Assembly (NCBI RefSeq): GCF_016653115.1
Contig: NZ_NHRX01000032.1
Coordinates: 45,878 to 109,877 of the forward strand
Reading direction: 5' to 3'
Length of the DNA stretch: 64,000 bases
From: Rhodocyclus purpureus
GTDB taxonomy: Bacteria > Pseudomonadota > Gammaproteobacteria > Burkholderiales > Rhodocyclaceae
The stretch's first letter is position 1; every line of letters starts with the position of its first letter. The notes under the pieces are model-generated. The model was not told the DNA's origin and did not search any database. It saw nothing but the letters and a program-made list of their open reading frames with translations. This document shows, in pieces, positions 10,894 through 18,779 of this stretch. Position numbers and translations under genes: made by a program.

Positions 10894-10940
10894 GAATGAT
10901 CTCCTGAAAGTGGTCGAATGCTTGAGATGGAAAGATGCGG

Positions 10941-11435
10941 CTATCGGGATTTCTGAGGCCAGACGTAGTCGTAGGCCCAGCGTTTCTTTATCGAGTCGCC
11001 CCAGTAGAGAACGTCGTTGGCCAGGGCTTTCACATCGACGCGGTTGTTCATCAACGGCAGCACGCGGCGCAGCGATGAAAACAGCGATTCGATGTCGGGG
11101 CTTTCGAGCAGACGCTGGAAGCGCAACTCGCTGACCGGCGGCTTGTCCTCAACGCGGGGTCGCGCGCTCATCGCCTCCGGCAGCGCTTGCTGACTGTCTT
11201 CCTTGACGTGGGCGAGCAGACCGACGACGGCGGCCAGCCGATCATTGCGCTCGTCCGAAGACTGGCTGTCCCAACCCGCGGCGACGAGTTGGCGATAAAG
11301 CCGCTGGTACGGCGCCGACAAGGCCACGTCGGTCAGTGATCCAGCACGCCGCAGCAACGCGCGATCGCCACGCGCGTCTTCCAGCCCGTGCCACCAACTA
11401 GCCAGTTTGTCGATTACGGGGGTGAGTTCCGACAT
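10941..11435 (-). CDS. cse2: Cse2/CasB Cascade small subunit
   Basis: Two copies of Cse2 stabilise the R-loop in Cascade. The 164-residue helical product has the usual size. It contains LASWWHGLEDARGDRALLRR near the N-terminus and FQRLLESPDIESLFSSLRR near the C-terminus, both typical of the family. It begins 9 bases after the end of cse1, with AGGAGG just upstream of the ATG. Position between cse1 and cas7e supports the call. Confidence 0.95.
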   Translation of the reverse strand: MSELTPVIDKLASWWHGLEDARGDRALLRRAGSLTDVALSAPYQRLYRQLVAAGWDSQSSDERNDRLAAVVGLLAHVKEDSQQALPEAMSARPRVEDKPPVSELRFQRLLESPDIESLFSSLRRVLPLMNNRVDVKALANDVLYWGDSIKKRWAYDYVWPQKSR

Positions 11436-11444
11436 GTATCCTCC

Positions 11445-13091
11445 TTATTCAGCGGTTTTGGCGGCCTTCTTCGTTGATTTGCCCTTCGCTGCTGCTTTCG
11501 CGGGCGGCGGCTCGGGATCGGGCAGACGCAACTCCTTCCGCAGCTTCGGCCCGTGCAGGTTCCTTTGCAGTTGCTTGAACGCCGCCGCAACACGCGCCGG
11601 CTTCTGCCGTTCGATCTGGCCGGTACCGACGAACACGCCGTCGAAGAGATCGCGAGCGGCCTTGTCGAGCTGCGCAAGCCAGCGCTCGCGCGTCGCAAGA
11701 TCGTTGATTTCGGCTGTTTCATCGGCGAGCAGCGTTTCGATGGCTGAACGAAGCTGGCGATAAAAAGCCCCCTCGGTCCGTCCCCAGAAGCTGGCGTCGA
11801 CAGCACTGAAGTCGCCTCTTGCATCGAGGTCAAACCAGGCGTCCTTGATCGCACCACGCAAGAAAGACGCGACCAGTTCGGCCGCCGCCAGCCAGGTCGA
11901 TACCGCGTCCCGAAGGGATTCGAGGCCATCCTTGCCGCAGTCGGCCAATCCATAGAGCGGAAGCGTGGACTCGTACCAGCAACGGGCTTTCATGTTGTCC
12001 ATGTCGTAGCCGAAAGCCCAGATGCCCAGATTGACGCCGAGCTCCTGTCCGGTGAGGTTCATCGCCCGGTTCAGGATCTCGGCCGGTCGCTGGTGCTTCT
12101 TGTCGGTCTGCTGCCCGAGCACCCAGGCCAACCAATGACGATAGCCGAGGCCACCGGGTTGCGGATGCAAGGGGAGCCAGCCCTGCTTGGTTTCGTAGTA
12201 CGGCGAAAGCGGATGGTCCCACGGTCCCTTGTAGTTGAGGCCCAGGTTCTTGGTCACGTAGCGCCGTATCAGGCCTCCCGAATGCCGTCCACAGATGTCA
12301 CAGCACCCGGCAACGACGTTTTCGAGGTCGAGACGGATTCGCCGCGGCGTTGCCCAGAACACGTGGTGCGGATGAACCATTGCCGGAGCCGTTTCGCCGC
12401 CAGCTTTCTGAATCGCGCTGATGTCAGCGAGCCAGGGGAAAGTGCGAAACGCATCCTGCGTGCTCGCGTCGCCGCCACGAGCGAGAAACTGCGAACGCTC
12501 GCTGACGTTGAGCCAGAGGTTCTGCCACAGACTGCGCGGCGGTTGGCTGAGCAACAGGGTCGTCAGGGGGCCACCGCCGCGCAGACCAGTCCGAATTCCC
12601 GCACCACCGGCAGGCGCATTGATCTGCAGCGTCGTCAGTGCTGCTGCGGCGCAGGCCGGGCAAAGCGCTTCGACCTGCCCTCGCTTGATGAAGTGATCGC
12701 TGTTGTTGCGCTGCGTGTTCTCTCCAGGGGCCTCGATCAATAGTGCTCCGATCGAATTTTCAGTCCCGTCACCGGCGCGTAGGCTGAAGTCCTGCATGTA
12801 GCGCGCACCGTCACCGGCGAACTCGAACGCGCCGGCAACCGGAGCGAACCACGACTGCAAGGTCTCGCGATCCGGCGGCGATCGCAGGTATTGCTTCCAC
12901 TGCCCGGTCATCTCGACCGGGGTCGTCGTCTGCAACAGTCCGATCGCGAACTGCGCGAGCGCGCCGTTGAAGTCTGCCCGGTCCGCATCGAAAGCAAGGA
13001 TGTCCGGGTCGGCAAGCTGGTCAGGAGCGACCCAATCGCGCTCGCCATTGCGGCGCCGAACGGGCATCCATTTTTCATTCAGCAGATTCAT
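11445..13091 (-). CDS. cse1: Cse1/CasA Cascade large subunit (PAM recognition)
   Basis: Cse1 reads the PAM and recruits Cas3. The 548 residues begin MNLLNEKWMPVRRRNGERDW, the standard opening. They include CPACAAAALTTLQINAPAGG, the core segment WNLTGQELGV-like AMNLTGQELGVNLGIWAFGY, and a C-terminal four-helix domain. The last ~25 residues are a Pro/Ala/Lys tail (PEPPPAKAAAKGKSTKKAAK) not needed by E. coli CasA (502 residues). The ATG overlaps the cas3 stop by four bases. The family is certain; the function of the tail is unknown. Confidence 0.97.
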   Translation of the reverse strand: MNLLNEKWMPVRRRNGERDWVAPDQLADPDILAFDADRADFNGALAQFAIGLLQTTTPVEMTGQWKQYLRSPPDRETLQSWFAPVAGAFEFAGDGARYMQDFSLRAGDGTENSIGALLIEAPGENTQRNNSDHFIKRGQVEALCPACAAAALTTLQINAPAGGAGIRTGLRGGGPLTTLLLSQPPRSLWQNLWLNVSERSQFLARGGDASTQDAFRTFPWLADISAIQKAGGETAPAMVHPHHVFWATPRRIRLDLENVVAGCCDICGRHSGGLIRRYVTKNLGLNYKGPWDHPLSPYYETKQGWLPLHPQPGGLGYRHWLAWVLGQQTDKKHQRPAEILNRAMNLTGQELGVNLGIWAFGYDMDNMKARCWYESTLPLYGLADCGKDGLESLRDAVSTWLAAAELVASFLRGAIKDAWFDLDARGDFSAVDASFWGRTEGAFYRQLRSAIETLLADETAEINDLATRERWLAQLDKAARDLFDGVFVGTGQIERQKPARVAAAFKQLQRNLHGPKLRKELRLPDPEPPPAKAAAKGKSTKKAAKTAE

Positions 13092-15880
13092 TCCGCCTCC
13101 TCTGAAACAGTCTGGTCCTGAGCGAGCTGGCTCAGTCCGGTGAGCGGGTCATAGACCCAGTGCAGCAACTGCGCGGGTTTCTTGTCGGCCTCGGCGGTCC
13201 AGGCGCTGCCTTGCCAGCCGTTTTTCGTCTGCTCCAGGATCAGCAGAACGGACCAAGCGCCCTTGCCGGGCAGGCTCTGCTCGACTTGGGCGATGGCCGC
13301 TTCCCGCGTGCTGTCGGCGGCGCTGGCGCGGCGTGCGATCAGGCGCTCGGCGACGCGAAGGCTGCTGTAAGCCCAGGCGGCGCGAATCTCAGGGTGAGAG
13401 ACCCAGGGCCGCAGACGGTCGCCGTCCCAACATGCGAGCAGCACCGACATGCTCGCGTCGCCAAGCCGAGAGGGGGTCTTCGCTTCGCTCCACCAGTCCA
13501 TCACCTGCCCGCGCACGTAGCCAGTGGCGAGCTTGACGACGTTTTGCTGGGCGATGCTGATCGCCGAATAGTCGGCACCTACGGCCTTGTTGGCGTTGCC
13601 CTGCAAGCCTTCGGGGAGCGCTGCTTCATCGCCGAAAACGCCTTCGACCAGGCTGCGCGAGTCTTCCGGCATGGATACCTTGCCGGCTCGCAAGTGCTTG
13701 GCGGTGAGCCACAGGCGACCGTGGTGCGGATAGACTCCGGCGGCTTTCGGAAACGCTTCCTTGAACCAGCGCGGTCCGGGCTGCTCGTCCCAAGCGGGGC
13801 CGAAGACCCACAGGCAGGCGGGACCACGCTGGTCGCGCTCGCGCGGATCGGGCAGGCGCCGGCCGGTGCCGTCGCGCGGATGGCGCTGCAAGCGCCCGGC
13901 GCGCTGGATGATGCGGTCGATCGGCGCCAGATCGGTGACGATGAAGTCCCAATCGGCGTCAAGACTCTGTTCGGCGACCTGAGTGGCGATGACGAGACGA
14001 CCTGCGCGCAGTTCGGGAGTGCTGTCCTTGCCGAAGTGATGCAGAACGGCCTCTTCGATGCGCAGGCGGTCATCCAGGCTGAAGCGCGCATGGAAGAGGA
14101 TCATTTTTTCTGCCGGCAGCAGGTCGCGGAAGTGTTCGTAGGCCGAAATCGCATCGGCAACGGTGTTGCGCATCCAGCAGACGCATTTGCCGGCGGCGAG
14201 CGCCGCGCCGATTCCGGCGAGGACTTCTGCCTCGTCACTGACGTAGTGAATCGCCAGTTCCCGGCGCACGTCGTCGCGCGTCGCAATGGCTTGCTGCACG
14301 CATTGGTCGGGCGCTTCGCTCTGCCAGGCAGTGACCAGCGGGAAGTCGTTGGCCGTCAGCGGCGGCGCTTTCTGCCGCCGCCCTCTGGCGAACGCACCGA
14401 GCAACTGCCGCTTCATTCCCGCCGGCAGGGTTGCCGAAAGAAGGATCGCGCTGCCGCCGCCGAGCGCGTGAAATTCGAGCAGGGATTCCAGTACCGTCAG
14501 CATGTACGGATCACAGGCGTGAACTTCGTCGACCACCAGCACCTTGCGGAAGAGGCCGAGCAGGCGCAGCGACTGGTGTTTGCTATGCAGGACGGCAAGC
14601 AGTGCCTGGTCGACGGTGCCGACTCCTGCCGGAGCGAGCAGCGCTCGTTTGTTGTGGTCGGCGAGCCAGGCGCTACAGCGCGCGCTCGCGCTTTCGTCTT
14701 GCTGCGCCGAATCGGATTCCTCGGGACCGGCGCGCAGGACGGAGGCGGCGAAGTTTTCGACGAGCTTGCGGTTGCCATGCGCGAGGACCAGGCTTGCATC
14801 GCTGGCGAAGAGTCGCGCATAGACGGCGGCGATTCGCTGATACATCGCGTTAGCCGTTGCCATGGTCGGCAGGCCGATGAAGAAGCCGTCGGCCGCCCCC
14901 GTGGCCATCAGCCGGTGAGCGAGCATCATCGCTGCCTCGGTCTTGCCGGCGCCGGTGACGTCTTCGAGCAGGTGAATTTGCGGCCCCGGCGCCAGTTCGA
15001 CTTCGGCAGCCCACTTTTGAAGCGGCGACGCCTGCGCGATAGCTGGAAACAGTTCGGAGAAGCCGAGTTCAGTCGCACCGCTCGGCGGCAGAACACCCGA
15101 CTCGCTCAGCGCCTGCTCTGCGCGCTCCTGCGCGAGCAGCCAGTAGTCCGACAGGGGAATAGGATCGTCGCAGTACGGGAAGTAATCGGTGTTGGAACCG
15201 AGCCAGTCGGCAAGAACGGTGACGCCGGCAACCCACCAGCAAAGGCACTGGCTTATCAACTCGAACAAGTCGGCTTCGAGTAGCGAAGCGACGCTCGCGG
15301 AATCACCAGCGAGCAGCAGCGAACGCAGTTCGCCGACGAATTCCACGATCGCGGCGCGATCTTCCTGTGGATCGAAGAAACTCTTCCAACCGATGCTCAC
15401 CGAGCGCGGCGGCTCTCCGTGATGCCCGGTCACTGCTCGCGCCCACCATGCGAGCCCCTCTTCCCGGTCTTCGCTATCCGCGCCGAACCAGCCATCGGAC
15501 TTGGCGAGATCGAGCAACTGACTGTTCCACATCAGCATGCCCAGGCTGTCGTGACGCATTCGGCCATAGGGCTTGCCGGGATCAGGCGCACGTTCGCGCA
15601 ACTTGAGGAAGAGGTCCGGGATCTGGCTCTGGAAAGCTTCCGAGAACTTGCCGAGATCGTGCAGCGCCAGCCAGAAAGCCAGCCAACCGATCAGCGCTTC
15701 TTCCGAAGATACCTGCAAGGCTTGCATCAGCAATCGCCGCAGGGAGTGGTGCCGGCGCAGATAGACGGCGCCGACGGCAGCCACGTCGAGACAGTGATAC
15801 GGAAGCAGATGACAAGCCGTCGTGGCATCGCCAGCAGGCCTGGCTTTTCCCCAGTACTTGAAATAACTCGGAACGGTCAC
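13088..15880 (-). CDS. cas3: CRISPR-associated nuclease-helicase Cas3 (type I-E)
   Basis: Cas3 is recruited by Cascade to unwind and degrade target DNA. Starting at GTG 15880, with AGAGG 7 bases upstream, the product has 930 residues and opens MTVPSYFKYWGKA, matching the family start; an upstream TTG at 15919 adds nothing recognisable. An HD nuclease domain (ALHDLGKFSEAF, H74-D75) is followed by an SF2 helicase: Walker A VTGAGKTEAA at about 308-317, DEVH at 451-454, SATLP, and RIIQRAGRLQRH as motif VI. Every catalytic motif I looked for is intact. It is the first gene of the operon. Confidence 0.97.
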   Translation of the reverse strand: MTVPSYFKYWGKARPAGDATTACHLLPYHCLDVAAVGAVYLRRHHSLRRLLMQALQVSSEEALIGWLAFWLALHDLGKFSEAFQSQIPDLFLKLRERAPDPGKPYGRMRHDSLGMLMWNSQLLDLAKSDGWFGADSEDREEGLAWWARAVTGHHGEPPRSVSIGWKSFFDPQEDRAAIVEFVGELRSLLLAGDSASVASLLEADLFELISQCLCWWVAGVTVLADWLGSNTDYFPYCDDPIPLSDYWLLAQERAEQALSESGVLPPSGATELGFSELFPAIAQASPLQKWAAEVELAPGPQIHLLEDVTGAGKTEAAMMLAHRLMATGAADGFFIGLPTMATANAMYQRIAAVYARLFASDASLVLAHGNRKLVENFAASVLRAGPEESDSAQQDESASARCSAWLADHNKRALLAPAGVGTVDQALLAVLHSKHQSLRLLGLFRKVLVVDEVHACDPYMLTVLESLLEFHALGGGSAILLSATLPAGMKRQLLGAFARGRRQKAPPLTANDFPLVTAWQSEAPDQCVQQAIATRDDVRRELAIHYVSDEAEVLAGIGAALAAGKCVCWMRNTVADAISAYEHFRDLLPAEKMILFHARFSLDDRLRIEEAVLHHFGKDSTPELRAGRLVIATQVAEQSLDADWDFIVTDLAPIDRIIQRAGRLQRHPRDGTGRRLPDPRERDQRGPACLWVFGPAWDEQPGPRWFKEAFPKAAGVYPHHGRLWLTAKHLRAGKVSMPEDSRSLVEGVFGDEAALPEGLQGNANKAVGADYSAISIAQQNVVKLATGYVRGQVMDWWSEAKTPSRLGDASMSVLLACWDGDRLRPWVSHPEIRAAWAYSSLRVAERLIARRASAADSTREAAIAQVEQSLPGKGAWSVLLILEQTKNGWQGSAWTAEADKKPAQLLHWVYDPLTGLSQLAQDQTVSEEAE

Positions 15881-16376
15881 TCGAAGCCTCTTGCACCGGA
15901 GATATCGACCGCTACCCAACGGTCAGTGACTCACCCGGTGATCCTGCAAAGAAGTTGGAGAAAAATTTCGTGGCAGTCGGAGAGAATAACACTTGGGCCG
16001 AAAAAAATGCCTTGAAAATTCTTCAATGGCGTATTCCCAGCACGATCGCATTCTCGTTCTGAGATGAAATCCGCCCTTCAGGCGATCTGGCAGGCAAGCC
16101 AGATAATGTCAAATGCACATTCGCGGCTGCTGCCGTGCCGAAAAAGAGCGCTCCGATAGCAACGGAGAGCGGCCGGACACGTGAGGTCTGTAAGGCCCGA
16201 ATCAAGGAGGTCCTTGGCCGAGATTTGACCTTGAACCCGGAGGTGGGCTGCTCTGGCCACACCATCCGCCATCAGCCACACGAGCCGCGGCAATGTTATA
16301 AAGGCACTGAGCGCCCTGAGAGACGCGTCCGGATTTACACACAGATGACCGCCCGGAAAGGGAGAGAGAAGAAGGC
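15881..16376. promoter_or_regulatory. Divergent intergenic region between cas3 and the AlbA/HATPase gene
   Basis: These 496 bases must carry the leftward cas promoter and the rightward promoter of the next gene. The half nearest cas3 has AT-rich patches (about 15960-16025). Small inverted repeats are visible: TCTGGC/GCCAGA at about 16087-16104 and CGCTCCG/CGGAGCG-like at about 16147-16170. The left copy of the 42-bp direct repeat lies at 16267-16308. An 81-codon frame (16135-16380) has no family features and spans that repeat, so I do not call it a gene. Confidence 0.5.
16267..16308 (+). repeat. 42-bp direct repeat, left copy
   Basis: This segment begins CGCCATCAGC and ends GGCAATGTTATAAAGGCACT. 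It matches 18012-18053 in 40 of 42 positions, with the last 24 bases identical apart from one change at their start. The two copies bracket the AlbA/HATPase gene. Confidence 0.9.
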
Positions 16377-17831
16377 ATGAGCGGCGCACGTACCTTGGCA
16401 TTGGTGGATGAGTTGCTTGCACTGCCGGCTGAAACGACATGGGTTGAGTTCAAGGAGAACAATGCCGATGCGGAGATGATCGGCAAACGCATTTCGGCGA
16501 TGTCCAATGCAGCACGGTTGGCAGACAAGCCCTTCGCCTACCTGCTGTGGGGGGTACGTGACGCCGACCACGCTGCCATCGGTACCACCTTCGAGCCTTC
16601 CAGCCACAAGCATAGCAACCAGCCTCTGGAGTTATGGCTCACACAGCATCTGCGACCCGCCATTGCCTTTACCTTCAAGGTGCTGGATTACCGGGGCAAG
16701 CGAATGGTGCTGCTGGAAATCCCGGCTGCCACCAGCAGTCCAGTAGAGTTCGACCGGCAGGCCTACATCCGCATCGGCAGCGCCACACCCCGCTTGTCAG
16801 ATCACCCGGAGCGCCTCAAGGCACTTTGGGCCACATTGCAACCCTACGCTTGGGAAAGCGGCATCGCCGCACAGTTTCTCAGCGGCGATGAAGTGCTCGC
16901 TCGTCTGGACTATGCGGCCTATTTCGATCTCACCGGGCAGCGTCTGCCAGACAACCGCACCGGCATTTTCGACAAGCTCGTGGCCGATCATCTGATCCAG
17001 GCGGACGTCGGTGGGTGCTGGAACATCACCAATCTCGGTGCGGTGCTGTTCGCCAGACAATTGGCGGATTTCCCGTCCTCGATTGCCCGCAAGGCCATCC
17101 GTTTCGTCGCCTACCACGGCCCTGGGCGTGCCGACACGGTGACCCACAGACACGACGGACAAAGAGGCTATGCCCTGGGTTTTTCTGCGCTTATCGACTA
17201 CATCGATGGTCTGATGCCGCGTAATGAGTACATCGGCAAGGCTTTCCGTGAAGAACGCCCATTGTACCCAGCCATTGCCATCCGCGAACTAGTGGCGAAC
17301 GCGCTGATCCATCAGGACATGACCATAACCGGCGCAGGCCCTCTGGTGGAGATGTTCTCCGACCGCTTGGAGATCACCAATCCCGGGCTGCCGCTGGTGC
17401 AGCCGGATCGCTTCCTGGATTTTCCGCCACGCTCGCGTAACGAGTCTCTGGCGGCGCTGATGCGCCGCATGCGTCTGTGTGAGGAGCAGGGAACCGGGAT
17501 TGACAAAGTGATCGTGGCCGTCGAACTTCATCAGTTGCCGCCGCCGGATTTTCGCGTGGAGGGCGACGCTGTTCGGGCTGTGTTGTATGCGCCACGTAAG
17601 TTCGCTGAAATGACGCCGCAGGAGCGGGTTAGAGCCTGCTACCAGCATGCTGCCTTAAAATATGTGAGCGGACGGAAGATGACCAATTCGACTTTGCGCG
17701 AGCGCTTTGGCATCGAGCCGCAAAACGCGGCACAAGCTTCCGCTGTGATCCGTCAATCGCTGCAAGCTGAACTGATCCGGGCCGCAGACCCCGCTTACCC
17801 GCGCTCGGGCTATGTCCCCTTCTGGGCCTAG
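16377..17831 (+). CDS. AlbA_2/HATPase_c_4 ATP-binding protein, possible transcription or defence regulator
   Basis: The 484-residue product opens with an AlbA_2 (divergent AAA_4/Schlafen-like) domain: ETTWVEFKENNA at 20-30, SAMSNAARLADKP at 40-52, YLLWGVRD at 55-62 and YIRIGSATPRL at 130-140. A HATPase_c_4 domain follows, with N-box RELVANALIHQDM at 303-315, ITNPG at 333-337 and EEQGTGIDKV at 369-378. About 70 residues of likely winged helix end the protein. AGAAGG lies just before the ATG. The 42-bp direct repeats on both sides suggest that it moved as a cassette. It belongs to the same family as the gene at the left edge. The biochemical function is unproven. Confidence 0.85.
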   Translation: MSGARTLALVDELLALPAETTWVEFKENNADAEMIGKRISAMSNAARLADKPFAYLLWGVRDADHAAIGTTFEPSSHKHSNQPLELWLTQHLRPAIAFTFKVLDYRGKRMVLLEIPAATSSPVEFDRQAYIRIGSATPRLSDHPERLKALWATLQPYAWESGIAAQFLSGDEVLARLDYAAYFDLTGQRLPDNRTGIFDKLVADHLIQADVGGCWNITNLGAVLFARQLADFPSSIARKAIRFVAYHGPGRADTVTHRHDGQRGYALGFSALIDYIDGLMPRNEYIGKAFREERPLYPAIAIRELVANALIHQDMTITGAGPLVEMFSDRLEITNPGLPLVQPDRFLDFPPRSRNESLAALMRRMRLCEEQGTGIDKVIVAVELHQLPPPDFRVEGDAVRAVLYAPRKFAEMTPQERVRACYQHAALKYVSGRKMTNSTLRERFGIEPQNAAQASAVIRQSLQAELIRAADPAYPRSGYVPFWA

Positions 17832-17837
17832 GTTGGC

Positions 17838-17858
17838 AAGTTTTGATCGAGGTTTGAT
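17838..17858 (+). repeat. 21-bp direct repeat, copy 1
   Basis: The sequence AAGTTTTGATCG followed by AGGTTTGAT recurs exactly 100 bases further on, at 17938-17958, with two mismatches. It lies directly after the stop codon of the AlbA/HATPase gene and is clearly AT-richer than its neighbours. Confidence 0.75.
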
Positions 17859-17937
17859 CAGAGACTCATGAAAGCACATTGCCTCAAGGCAGAAATCCAT
17901 TTAGAACAAAGAGTTACCAGCAACGAATGGACGCGGG

Positions 17938-17958
17938 AAGTTTTGATCGGGTTTTGAT
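17938..17958 (+). repeat. 21-bp direct repeat, copy 2
   Basis: This is the second copy of the element at 17838-17858, with 19 of 21 positions identical. It lies between that gene and the right copy of the 42-bp direct repeat, so it may belong to the end of a mobile cassette. Confidence 0.75.
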
Positions 17959-18011
17959 TCACTCCGCGGCAATCGCAGCGGTCGAACATCCCCGCGTTTG
18001 GGGGGGAGCCG

Positions 18012-18053
18012 CGCCATCAGCGACACGAGCCCCGGCAATGTTATAAAGGCACT
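18012..18053 (+). repeat. 42-bp direct repeat, right copy
   Basis: This is the right partner of 16267-16308. It ends GGCAATGTTATAAAGGCACT 29 bases before the start of the ABC transporter operon. It may therefore be the original, native copy and contain part of that operon's promoter (TATAAA-like). Confidence 0.9.
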
Positions 18054-18082
18054 CACCTTCCGCCCCTCGCCGCCCCTTCGCC

Positions 18083-18769
<687 letters not shown>

Positions 18770-18779
18770 GGGTGAGCGG

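Noticed and set aside
15881..15919. Longer cas3 start at TTG 15919
   Set aside because: The added 13 residues are not family-like, whereas the GTG at 15880 has a ribosome site and gives the usual Cas3 N-terminus.
16135..16380. 81-codon ORF whose stop overlaps the AlbA/HATPase start
   Set aside because: No recognisable family; it spans the 42-bp direct repeat and hairpins. Overlap alone is weak evidence.
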